NCBI GenBank assembly: GCA_943704525.1
Contig: CALSCQ010002469.1
Coordinates: 1-11,735 of the forward strand
Reading direction: 5' to 3'
DNA from: Pigoraptor vietnamica
Lineage: Eukaryota; Opisthokonta; Filasterea
Length of the DNA stretch: 11,735 bases
The translations under genes and the position numbers were made by a program. The number at the start of each line of letters is the position of its first letter. Position 1 is the stretch's first letter. The notes beneath the pieces are model-generated. The model saw nothing but the letters and a program-made list of their open reading frames with translations, had not been told where the DNA came from and did not search any database. Below, piece after piece: positions 1 to 7,440 of this stretch.

Positions 1-230
<230 letters not shown>

Positions 231-955
231 GCGGCTCGTGCCGTGCGGGTGGACGACGACGACGCGCCTGCGCCGCCGTTGCCGCGCCGCCGCGCCTGTT
301 GCCCCTGCTGCGATCTGTAGATAATATTGTTTATCGTGGCGGCCGTGCGCTGGTGCCAATCGCGAAAAAAAGCCGGAAAAGCCAAAAAAAATACACTCTC
401 AAAAACGTACAATGTTGTAACTTGAGCTGAACACCTCTTTAGTAGAAGAAGAAGACAAGTGTGCCAAAGAGTAGAAAGAAAGAACACAAACTTGCGTCAC
501 TGCAAGCAACACGACAAGTACACGACAAGAAGCACCCTCGTTCGTCCTGTTGCTTGCAGAGGCACGCAGAAGAAGAAGACTTGCGCGCGCAACCGAAGCC
601 ACAGGATGTTCAAGTCGTTCAGAGAAAGACTAGTTGCAGGACATGTCGCGAACCTCTGTTTTCAAGCGTCATCGCAAACCTCGTCCTACTTGTGTAACAG
701 ATCGTAACATTCATTCCTTATTTGGCAACCAGGTTACTCACAGGGGTCAATGGCGGCAACGGGCACTTTGTATGATGCCGCATCCCCAAGACAGAACAAA
801 GGGCTCGTGGCGAATGCGTGTGTGTGTCTTGGGAAAGCGCAGTGCCGTGTGTTCGTGGCGTGCGTGTAACAGTGTAACAAGATGCCAGAGGTTGTGTGAA
901 GCACGCCCCGGCACTGTCGCCCTTCCGGCACGGCCGGGCCGCAAGGCACGCCCCT
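231..955. other. Intergenic region: actin 3' flank and upstream region of the receptor gene
   Basis: No convincing coding segment, tRNA or rRNA was recognised in these 725 bases. The first part contains A-rich runs at about 364-395, which could belong to the actin 3' UTR. No canonical AATAAA is present near the stop; ATAATATT at about 320 is the nearest AT-rich motif. GAAGAAGAAGAC-like purine stretches occur near 446-455 and 569-580. The 3' half should contain the promoter and 5' UTR of the receptor gene, but no clear TATA box or other core element can be assigned. An upstream non-coding exon of the receptor cannot be excluded. Confidence 0.6.
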
Positions 956-1069
956 ATGGAGCGTGCGTGCGGCGGCGTGTGTGCGAGAAGGCACAGCACC
1001 CTGCGGCACCTGCCACTGTTGCTGATCACCTTCGCTGTCGCTCTGTCTGGGCCGACTGGGGCTGATTCC
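956..1069 (+). other. Signal peptide of the receptor
   Basis: Residues 1-38 have a classic secretory layout: an Arg/His-rich n-region (ARRHSTLRH), a hydrophobic core LPLLLITFAVAL, then small and polar residues SGPTGADS. Cleavage near GA-DS (about residue 36) is plausible. This places the following PnrA/BMP and Kelch domains outside the cell or in the lumen, and it supports the ATG at 956 as the start codon. Confidence 0.8.
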
Positions 1070-1209
1070 GTGCTGGGAGCACACGGCATTTCGCCGCGTG
1101 CGAATGTCAGCATTCTCGTGCTGGGCGACATTTTTGCCTCGGGTGGGCGCAAAGATGTGTGTGTGTGTTTGTGCGTGTGTGTGCGCGCGCGTGTGTGTGT
1201 GTGTGGTGT

Positions 1210-1242
<33 letters not shown>

Positions 1243-3589
1243 CATGTGTGCCTGTGCATGTTTGCGTGATGTTTGTCTCAGTAATCAGTCGCGCACAAAT
1301 GCTCAACCCTCCCCACTACAGGCGGCACTGCCAACGAATTCTCCACGCTCATTTGGGAGGGCTGCGTGCGCAAGACGGAAGAGTACTTTGGTGAAAACCG
1401 CTGCCAGCTCGAAGTGGACACGCAGGCCACCGACGCTTCTTACCTCCTCAACTACATTCAGAAGTGGGTCTGAGTCGCCATCGAATTCGCTCTTGCGCAC
1501 TGGGTCGCGCTTGCACTTGGGCGCACGTATGTGTACCATTGCGACGCACGCATGCGCGTTCCCCCTTAGTTTTGTGTGTGTTGGCGAAGAGCGTGCGAGC
1601 GCAAAACATGCGCGCTCCCCCCTTGGTTTTGTGTGTGTTGGCGAAGACCGTGCACACGCGCGTGGTCGGAGGCACTTGGCAGCAGATCGAATCCCTTTCC
1701 TTTGAGCGTGTGTATTTCGTGCGAGTATGATGCGTCTCTGTCGTCTTGCGTGCGTTTGAGTCCCCGTCCATATCTGCATGCAGTTCGAATTCCTTACCTT
1801 TGTCCGCGTCCGTGTTCCCACGCAGCTTCAAAGGCCATCCCTTCGTGCACGTGATTGCCATGGGCGTCCAATTCTCTCAGACGCTAAACGACCTCGCGCC
1901 GAGAATGCCCGACATTGCCTTCTCCCTCATCGACAGCGCCGTCGCACCGAACGCCCCTCGGAACCTGCAAGGCTGCGTCTTCGCCGAGGATCAAGCCGGC
2001 TACGTCGCGGGAATAGCTGCGGGTGGGTGTCGCGTGCCTGTGTGCTGACGTAATCGCAAGGTGGCTCGTTGTGTCCATAGCGGCGGGGGCCGTCTGTACT
2101 GTTCTGGCGATGTGCTGCCAATGGTACTCTGTGTATCTCTAGCGCGGCGTCGTTGGCACATCGCAGCATACCCTACTGCATTTCGCGCATGCGCTGACAC
2201 CGAGTTCCCTCGATCGCAGGGATTGTGACGAAGGTATTGCATGCGGCATTCAGTTCGCGTCGCGTGGAGCTTGCACGAAGTGTCGGACGGGAGGGGCGGG
2301 GGAGGGAGGGGTCGCCGTTTTCGCTTCTCGTGCCCCGAGCCCCAACCCTCCCCTGTCTTCATACGCACATGCACCATCATTCCGTGTTCTTGCTGTATTC
2401 GTTTTTGACACTTATCGCACGGCATGACCCCAGTCGCGCGTGGTGGGCATCATCGCCGGCGTGGCGTTTGAGCCCCTGCGCCGCTTCCGCAACGGCTTTG
2501 CGAAGGGCGTGGACCTCGTGTGCGAGGACTGCAAAGTGCGCGCCGTCTTCCTCGGGAGCTTCTACAACGAGAGCGCGGCCAAAGAGAAGGCCGCGGGTGC
2601 GTGTTTGGTGTAGGGGGTTTCCGGGTGTTTGGGGGGGGGGGGGGGGGACATTTTCATGCGATGCTGTCGTGAGTGGGCGTCGCCTCTTTGTTTGTCTGCG
2701 ATAGATAGGTCCGATGTGAGTCAAACATCGCCTGTGCTGCCATCAACGCACGTTACGCGCGAGTAACGCCATCAACCGACACCTTTCGTGACAACAACTC
2801 CCCCTTTCAGAATTCATCGACGACGGCGCTGACGTCATCTTCGGCGCGGCCGGCGGCGCTGGCTCCGCCGCCATTCTGTACGCTGCGACGCGCGGTGCAT
2901 TTGTGATTGGGGTCGATCGCGACGAGAGCCGGTCGACGTTTGCGAATTCGCCGTTCGCAGACCGACTGCTGGGCTCTGCGATCAAGGAGGTGGGGCTTGC
3001 GGTGGGGCTTACGCTCGAGCAGCGCTTCAACGGGACGTTTGCCGGTGGAAACGTCGCCCTCGACGCAAGCAATGACGGGATTGCGCTCACGCCGTGCGCG
3101 AATGCATCGTATGAGGTAGTGCAGGCGGAGCTCGTGCAAGCGCGCACGCATGCACATGCACGCACGCACACACGCAAGCACGCACAATATTACGAACACG
3201 CGCGAACGCATGCACACACGCACACGCGCCACGTCAATACACGCATACACACGCACACCTCACAAAACGCGTTTCTGTCATAGCGGACAGTCCTGGTCGT
3301 CCCCACTTCATGCCGGGAGCGTTACGTTGCACTGACCGGCCTCGCATGCATTTCCAGTCGTGCGTGCGCATGAGGGAAGTGCGCACGGTGACGAGCCGCC
3401 TGGACTCCGGATCGCGGTGCTCGGCGGTGGTGTCGCTGGGAGCGAGCGATTGGACCGCATGGGCGCTGAGAGAACTCAAGGGGTCGCTGCTCACAGGCAT
3501 CGACTCGCAGTCGGGCGATTTTGCGCCGCGATCCCCGTCGGCCGGTGGGTGCCGTTTTGTTCTGTACGTGGGGCTGCGGTTGTGCGTGT

Positions 3590-3623
<34 letters not shown>

Positions 3624-6600
3624 TTAAGAGTGTGTGTGTGTGTGTATGTATGTGTGTGTGTGTGTGTATGTGTGTGTGTGTGTGTGCGCGCCGTGTGCCT
3701 GTGTATATGCGTGGCCGTGTGCCTGTGTATATGCGTGGCCGTGTGTGCTTTGATGATATCGCGAGTCACGTGCGTCCCATGCCTGTCTTGTTACAGGGAA
3801 CTGGTCCTGGGGCAATGTCGCGAGCTTTAACAGCGTGCCGCCATCGACCGCTTATCACTCGGCGGTCGTCACGGAGGACAACACGCTGATTGTGTTTGGG
3901 GGCGACGTGAGGGGCGAGCGGACGAACCGGACATTCCTGCTGAACTACGGCAAGTGGCGACTGGGCTGTTGTTTGAAATTGACTGTTGTTGGCTGATGGC
4001 GATTGCCACCTGCGAATTGGATGGACTGCCTTATTTGGAAATGCCCGCTGTGTCTTGTGCTACAGTGGGTCTCAATGCCGCAATTTCCGCAGACTTTCTC
4101 GAGTGGAGGGAAGCGCCGCAGCGTGGCGAGTGGCCAGCGGCGCGCGAGAGGCACTGCGGCGTGTATTACGGCGGCCGCATGTACGTTTTTGGTGGCGAAG
4201 TGGGCGCAAACGCGTACGCGAACGACTTGTGGGAGTTCAACCACCACGCAGGTAATGTCTGTCGCCGGTATCGTCCGCGTTGCCCGGTGGTCCCTTTGCT
4301 TGCGACGCGCACATGCGTGTGCTCTGTGTTGACCTGTCCCAATGGAGTCGATGGCCCGCACTTTGTTCGTGTTGCAAGGGTCCCATTTGTAACGTAACGA
4401 ACATGCGCAGGCGTGTGGGCGAGGGTCCCGCTGTTCCCAGCCTCCCAGGCCCCCCCCGGGCGATCGCGCCACTCGTGCGTGGTTGTTGGGGATTCGCTGT
4501 ATGTCTTCGGTGGTTACGGCAGCTATTACTTCCAAGGGGACCTCTGGCGCTTTCAGTTTGCGACAAAAGTGAGCCAATTCAATGGGCGGTTTTCCTGCTT
4601 TCTAATTCCCAAATTCGCTCTGTTGCTACTATTCTCCGCATTTCGCTGTGCTGCTCCCCATGTGTCCTACTGCTGTGAGAATGTGTGCACTGTACGCACG
4701 ACGACCACCCCCTTGCTATCGCGCTCTGATGCTATCGCTCCCTTTCAGACGTGGAGTGAGATCGTAAGTGCCGGCGTCGCCCCGAGAGTCCGTCGCGACC
4801 ACACCGCCGTGGCACTGAACGATGCGTCGTTTGCGATTTATGGCGGCGAAATCTCTCTCAACGTCCTGTCGAACGAGCTGTGGGCGTTTGACACTGGTGG
4901 GTTTTATCGTCCTCAGTGCCCCCTCCCCCCCCCCTCTTCATGATTGTGAACAACGCATACTTACGCCTATCTTCCTCCAACTAGCCGCTGCCACGTGGTC
5001 GCTCTTATCGCCCTCCGGCACTGGCCCTCACGGCCTCGCGCGGCTCGCGTCCGTGCGCCTGGACGACCGCCGCGTGCTCTTCATCGGCGGGGCGAATGTG
5101 ACGGACAAGTCTTCCGACACTTTTGTGTACGACACATACAAGAAAGCGTGGGGCGGCTTCAGTGGAAAGCTTCCCACGGGCATTCAGGGCCACTCCGCCG
5201 TTGCCTTCCAACAGAGCGCGTATGCGAACGCGTGCACGATGCGTGCCGACGACTACAACACCATCGTGAGCGCGTGCGTCCCCGAAAGAAACCGCACCTC
5301 CGTCGTGGTTGTGGGTGGGAACAGCGACTCGGACGGCGTCGACAGCGTCCTGCGCAGTGCGAGCGACCCCGGCATTGCAATTGTCGTGGCGCAGGCGCGT
5401 GCGGCCGATGCCGACCCGGATGCGAGCGACAACAACAAAGAGTACCTGAGTGGGTGTGCTGCGTGTGTGCTGCGTGTGTGTGCTGCGTGTGTGTGCTGCA
5501 TGTGCTGCGTGTGAGCGCTGTAACCCAGCTGTCTTTCTTGCCACAACAACATGTCAAGTCGATGTACACACGTCTATGCGTTAAGCCGATCCGACATCTC
5601 TTATAACAATTACCTCTCCGTCCCATCCACTCACTCCCTTGTGTGAGAGGCACTGACGATCGTCCTCTCCCTTGTCAGTCTCTAAATCCAATCTCGCGAT
5701 CATCCTCCCGGCCGTCCTCGTCCCGTCCCTCGTGCTCAGCGCCATGGCCGTGTTCATGTGGCGACGTCTCACCGCCGAACGGCGCGCCGCGAGCAAGGCG
5801 TCACATGAGCGGTTTCTCGCCGACCACTTTCGCCAGCCATCTGTACAGAGCAAGCTGTCGACGCTTGAAGTAACCCACGACGACATCGACCTCATGGAGC
5901 CGCTGGGCCAGGGCGAGTTTGGAACCGTGCGGAAGGCCCTGCTCACTGCGTGGGGACGGCGACGCGTGTGCGCAGCAAAGGAGCTGCGGGACGGCTCCAC
6001 GTTCCGCGATCGCGTTGCGTTTATCGACGAGGCTGAGGTGATGAGCGGACTGCAGGCGCACCCGAACGTGATATCGCTTGTCGGCGTCGCCGTGGACCGA
6101 GAGCCGATGGTCATACTGGTGGAATTTGCGCCGTACGGCAGCATGCGCGCGTTCGTCCAGGCGATTCCACCGCAGCGCCGGTCGACTGTGAACACGCTCC
6201 ACCTCCTTGTGGGCTTCGCAGATCACGTGGCGCGCGGCATGCAGTACCTCGCTTCGATTGGGATCGTGTGAGTGTGTGCACGTGCTTCTTGCCGTTCGTT
6301 CGAACCCGATCTTCCTCCTCTGTACGCATGACTGGTGATTGTGGCACACACACTACACTGAAGCGGCTACACATACACACACACATACACACACCTCAAC
6401 CCTCGCACAGCCACCGAGATCTCGCAGCGCGCAATGTCCTCATCGGCCAAGATTCCTTCGGAGACTATGTCGCCAAGCTGGGCTGTCACGTGACACCGGC
6501 GGTTCCGAAGCCGCCGCGGGGGCAAGGAGCGCCTGCCCGTTCGCTGGGTGGCGCCCGAGGTGCTCGTCACTCGCAAGTTCAGCGAGCACACGGACGTGTG

Positions 6601-7303
6601 GGTGGCCGTGTGCGGATGAAACGCATATATTTTGGCGCAGAACGCAAGCTGGGTTTAGATAGCTGGCCGACTTGTGTCCATACGCAGACAGGATCTTTTG
6701 GGTGGCGTGCGGAGGCTGACCATTGTGTGCGTGCGTGTGTCTAAAAGTCTTATTCGCCCCACTGCGCAGGTGGTCGTACGGCGTGTGTGTGTGGGAGTGT
6801 TTTGCTTTCGGACGCGTCCCATATGGTGAGGTCGCACTCTTCTCGTGAGCTCCCTACGAAATGATGCACAAAGGCGACTGTTCAAGCACTTCGCCTAATC
6901 CACGCTTCGCATCCGTGCACATGCAGAGGGCATTTCGATGTCCGAACTGCCCACGCGTCTCCGCGCCGGCCTTCGTCTCGAGTGCCCGCCGCACTGTCCG
7001 GAGCGACTCTATGGGCTCCTCCAGCGATGTTGGCATGCCGACCCGCACCTGCGGCCACCGTTTGCGCAGATAGTGTCCGAGACGACCACGCTCTCTAGTG
7101 AGCGACCCGTTGCGCAGCGCCCGGAAACGCCAATGCCGGAGCGAAGTGGAACGCAAACTGCGCTCGAACTCGAGGCGATTTCGACCGTCGCAGTGACCGA
7201 GGAGCCCGCGTATCACACAGCCGTTGCGAGTAACGGAGTCGCAAAGATGGAGAGAGGAGGGACGTACATCGACCTCGTCGTCTCAGAATACTCGAATGTG
7301 TGA
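956..7303 (+). CDS. Receptor tyrosine kinase-like protein: signal peptide, PnrA/BMP domain, Kelch propeller, TM, tyrosine kinase
   Basis: Predicted single-pass membrane receptor of about 1,165 residues. Exons: 956-1142, 1322-1463, 1826-2022, 2220-2233, 2434-2596, 2811-3115, 3358-3544, 3797-3949, 4093-4251, 4411-4568, 4749-4896, 4985-5449, 5679-6267, 6411-6597, 6770-6825, 6927-7303. All junctions agree in phase. Intron 8 (3950-4092) uses a GC donor; exon 4 is 14 nt. The exon 6 end is the least certain: donors at 3116 or 3134 both keep phase. The start is the first ATG in the signal-peptide frame; the frame extends upstream only through non-ATG codons. The extracellular part is a bacterial-type ligand-binding domain followed by Kelch repeats; the cytoplasmic part is a tyrosine kinase with HRDLAARN. 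Exon 14 is frame-disrupted around the DFG motif, so reading straight through ends at a stop at 6742-6744. The architecture is inferred from motif recognition, not from a database search. Confidence 0.88.
1143..1321 (+). repeat. GT-rich microsatellite inside intron 1
   Basis: The intron is dominated by GT repeats from about 1155, including an uninterrupted (GT)15 at 1211-1240, and mixed GTGCGC steps. It produces long spurious Cys-Val and His-Thr reading frames on both strands, which are not genes. Confidence 0.95.
1570..1647 (+). repeat. Direct repeat, 21 bp with 57-bp period, in intron 2
   Basis: The same 21-mer, beginning TTTTGTGTGTG and ending GCGAAGA, occurs at 1570-1590 and 1627-1647. 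Flanking CCCCTTAG/CCCCTTGG and the GTG after the repeat are also alike, so the duplicated unit is larger and has drifted. It lies wholly in intron 2 (1464-1825). Confidence 0.85.
2220..2233 (+). other. 14-nt micro-exon (exon 4) of the receptor
   Basis: Flanked by an AG acceptor at 2218-2219 and a GT donor at 2234-2235. It completes a Gly codon and adds Ile-Val-Thr-Lys. The joined product AGIAAGIVTK-SRVVGIIAG reproduces the conserved BMP-family order (AGYLAG...T-K-x-G-x-VGF), so the micro-exon is needed both for frame and for family match. Confidence 0.8.
2631..2647 (+). repeat. G17 homopolymer in intron 5
   Basis: Seventeen consecutive guanines in intron 5 (2597-2810), close behind the donor, after a GTGTTT flank. 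The length may be unreliable in short-read data. It could form G-quadruplex-like structure in the transcript. Confidence 0.95.
3134..3258 (+). repeat. CA/CACG-rich low-complexity tract in intron 6
   Basis: Intron 6 of the receptor is rich in ACGC/ACAC repeats on the coding strand, the complement of the GT tracts in introns 1 and 7. The open frame that runs through it from exon 6 encodes His-Thr-Arg low complexity and is treated as intronic. Confidence 0.9.
3581..3686 (+). repeat. TG microsatellite in intron 7
   Basis: Long (TG)n tracts with occasional TTTAAGAG and TATGTATG interruptions inside intron 7 (3545-3796), beginning shortly after the donor. Confidence 0.95.
3691..3738 (+). repeat. 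Perfect 24-bp tandem duplication in intron 7
   Basis: The unit CCGTGTGCCTGTGTATATGC followed by GTGG occurs at 3691-3714 and again at 3715-3738, with the first bases of a third copy after it. It borders the TG microsatellite. Confidence 0.93.
3797..5449 (+). other. Kelch-repeat beta-propeller ectodomain, exons 8-12
   Basis: Residues about 399-750. Five clear Kelch units are seen, each with a hydrophobic strand, a GG doublet and a downstream Trp: TLIVFGGD with LEWREAP; GRMYVFGGE with VWARVP; SLYVFGGYG with TWSEIV; SFAIYGGE with TWSLLSP; RVLFIGGAN with AWGGF. A degenerate sixth follows (GHSAVAF with RTSVVVVGG). Linkers carry the usual R-x-x-HS/HT motif. Exons 8 to 11 each contribute about one repeat, with introns falling just before the conserved Trp segment. 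Kelch propellers mediate protein or glycan contacts; in this position the propeller is predicted extracellular. Residues downstream of the sixth GG (PDASDNNKEYL) form a linker to the membrane. Confidence 0.88.
3950..4092 (+). other. GC-AG intron (intron 8 of the receptor)
   Basis: The donor reads G|GCAAGTGG, the classic GC-type 5' splice site, and the acceptor ends TTTCCGCAG. Splicing joins FLLNY to DFLEWREAP in phase 1 and restores a canonical Kelch strand plus Trp. The nearby GT at 3954 is in phase 2; the only nearby acceptor matching it drops the conserved Trp. Confidence 0.75.
5450..5518 (+). repeat. GTGTGCTGC-type repeats at the start of intron 12
   Basis: The first 70 bases of intron 12 (5450-5678) repeat GTGTGCTGC with variable GTGT spacers, four to five times, directly after the donor GTGGGT. 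Confidence 0.85.
5693..5761 (+). other. Transmembrane helix of the receptor
   Basis: Residues about 765-787 (LAIILPAVLVPSLVLSAMAV followed by FMW) form one uninterrupted hydrophobic segment. It is followed immediately by WRRLTAERRAASK, a positively charged stop-transfer flank. With the N-terminal signal peptide this gives type I topology: binding domains outside, kinase inside. A juxtamembrane stretch of about 40 residues follows before the kinase. Confidence 0.88.
6340..6395 (+). repeat. CA/TACA-rich tract in intron 13
   Basis: ACACAC and ACATACAC repeats in the 3' half of intron 13 (6268-6410), just before the CTCAACCCTCGCACAG acceptor of the exon that encodes HRDLAARN. Confidence 0.88.
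6481..6523 (+). other. Frame lesion removing the DFG motif
   Basis: Translation leaves the kinase frame right after VAKLG (codon 6481-6483). From 6486 a second frame reads SRDTGGSEAAAG, a sensible activation-loop start. From 6521 the third frame reads GKERLPVRWVAPEVL. Two shifts are therefore needed: about 10 nt missing at 6483/6484, where DFGL should be, and 1 nt missing at the G5 run 6518-6522. No intron with usable borders explains either. A GGGC at 6480-6483 sits at the first gap, so loss between two GGGC repeats 10 nt apart would produce it. Real mutation, sequencing error and collapsed assembly cannot be told apart here. Confidence 0.8.
7084..7303 (+). other. Receptor C-terminal tail with phosphotyrosine-type and PDZ-ligand-type motifs
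   Basis: The last 70-odd residues after the kinase are polar and lack a recognisable domain. Three tyrosines are placed near the end: EEPAYHT (codon 7211-7213), GGTYIDLV (7265-7267) and SEYSNV (7289-7291). The last contains Y-x-N, the core of a Grb2-type SH2 ligand, and the protein ends S-N-V, fitting a class I PDZ ligand (S/T-x-hydrophobic). Function is inferred from motif shape only. Confidence 0.55.
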
Positions 7304-7440
7304 AGAGACACGGACTGGAAAAACATAAGTAAAAAATTGCAGAATTTGGTCCGGTGGGTCATTGCTCCCTCGCGCCACTGCGCAGTGCGCCAATTGAAAA
7401 CACGAGAAGAAATGAGGGCTTGAGACAAAGGCCGGCAATT
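7304..7440. other. Convergent intergenic gap between receptor and HEATR3-like genes
   Basis: Only 137 bases separate the TGA of the receptor (7301-7303) from the TGA of the minus-strand gene (7441-7443). An A-rich stretch at about 7319-7338 (GGAAAAACATAAGTAAAAAA) could serve plus-strand 3' end formation. No AATAAA is present on either strand. With normal 3' UTRs the two transcripts would probably overlap. Confidence 0.7.

Larger units (their letters stand above)
1103..3544 (+). other. PnrA/BMP-type (basic membrane protein) ligand-binding ectodomain, exons 1-7
   Basis: Residues about 50-395 follow the bacterial BMP/PnrA (Med/TmpC) substrate-binding family, whose characterised members bind purine nucleosides for ABC transporters. 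Landmarks in order: a hydrophobic first strand NVSILVLGD; EFSTLIWEGC, matching the family F-x-x-x-x-W/Y-EG helix; HVIAMGVQFSQTL; a VFAEDQAGYVAGIAAGIVTK segment matching the family's E-x-x-AGYLAG signature; VVGIIAGVAFEPLRRFRNGFAKGV, matching GFIGG-x-x-x-x-x-x-x-F-x-x-GF-x-AG; GADVIFGAAGGAGSAAI; FVIGVDRDE; and FNGTFAGGNVALDASNDGIAL near the end. The order and spacing span a whole two-lobed domain. Cysteines absent from typical bacterial members (for example CEDCKV) suit a secreted eukaryotic form. The last part (exon 7, ending APRSPSAG) is poorly conserved. Ligand identity is not visible; a nucleoside or related small molecule is inferred from the family. Confidence 0.85.
5891..7083 (+). other. 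Tyrosine kinase domain, exons 13-16 (DFG region damaged)
   Basis: The kinase begins near residue 831. Seen motifs: glycine loop GQGEFGTV (836-843), ATP-binding Lys in CAAKEL (K860), helix-C Glu in FIDEAEV, hinge VILVEFAPYGSM, catalytic loop HRDLAARN (957-964), then VAKLG just before where DFG should be. Downstream, in another frame, come KERLPVRWVAPEVL (activation-loop end and APE), EHTDVWSYGVCVWECFAFG and, after intron 15, PYEGISMSELPTRL, CPERLYGLLQRCW and RPPFAQIV. HRDLAARN and PVRW-x-APE are hallmarks of tyrosine rather than Ser/Thr kinases. The DFG triplet is absent: upstream and downstream parts lie in different frames, joined through a short third-frame piece. As given, the sequence cannot encode an active kinase. 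Confidence 0.9.

Noticed and set aside
896-955. Upstream extension of the receptor frame to 896
   Set aside because: The codon at 896 is GTG, not ATG; the ATG at 956 gives a clean signal peptide.
231-955. Possible tRNA or small RNA gene between actin and the receptor
   Set aside because: No cloverleaf, A/B box pair or terminator T-run could be identified by eye.
718-1306. Overlapping minus-strand frames of 175-190 aa rich in His-Thr repeats
   Set aside because: They are translations of the (GT)n tract in intron 1 and the antisense of exon 1; no family resemblance and low complexity.
3116-3283. Continuation of exon 6 into a His-Thr-Arg-rich frame as coding sequence
   Set aside because: Low-complexity CA tract; no match to BMP or Kelch, and a phase-correct donor and acceptor remove it.
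3360-3889. Long plus-strand frames of Val-Cys repeats across 3540-3700
   Set aside because: They run through the TG microsatellite of intron 7; the exon 7 frame that links in phase to the Kelch exon at 3797 is a different one.
3945-4577. 210-aa minus-strand open frame
   Set aside because: It is antisense to Kelch exons and introns, with no recognisable domain; GC-rich coding DNA often leaves such antisense frames open.
5005-5544. 179-aa minus-strand open frame
   Set aside because: Antisense shadow of exon 12 (Kelch part); the plus-strand frame carries the conserved GG and Trp motifs.
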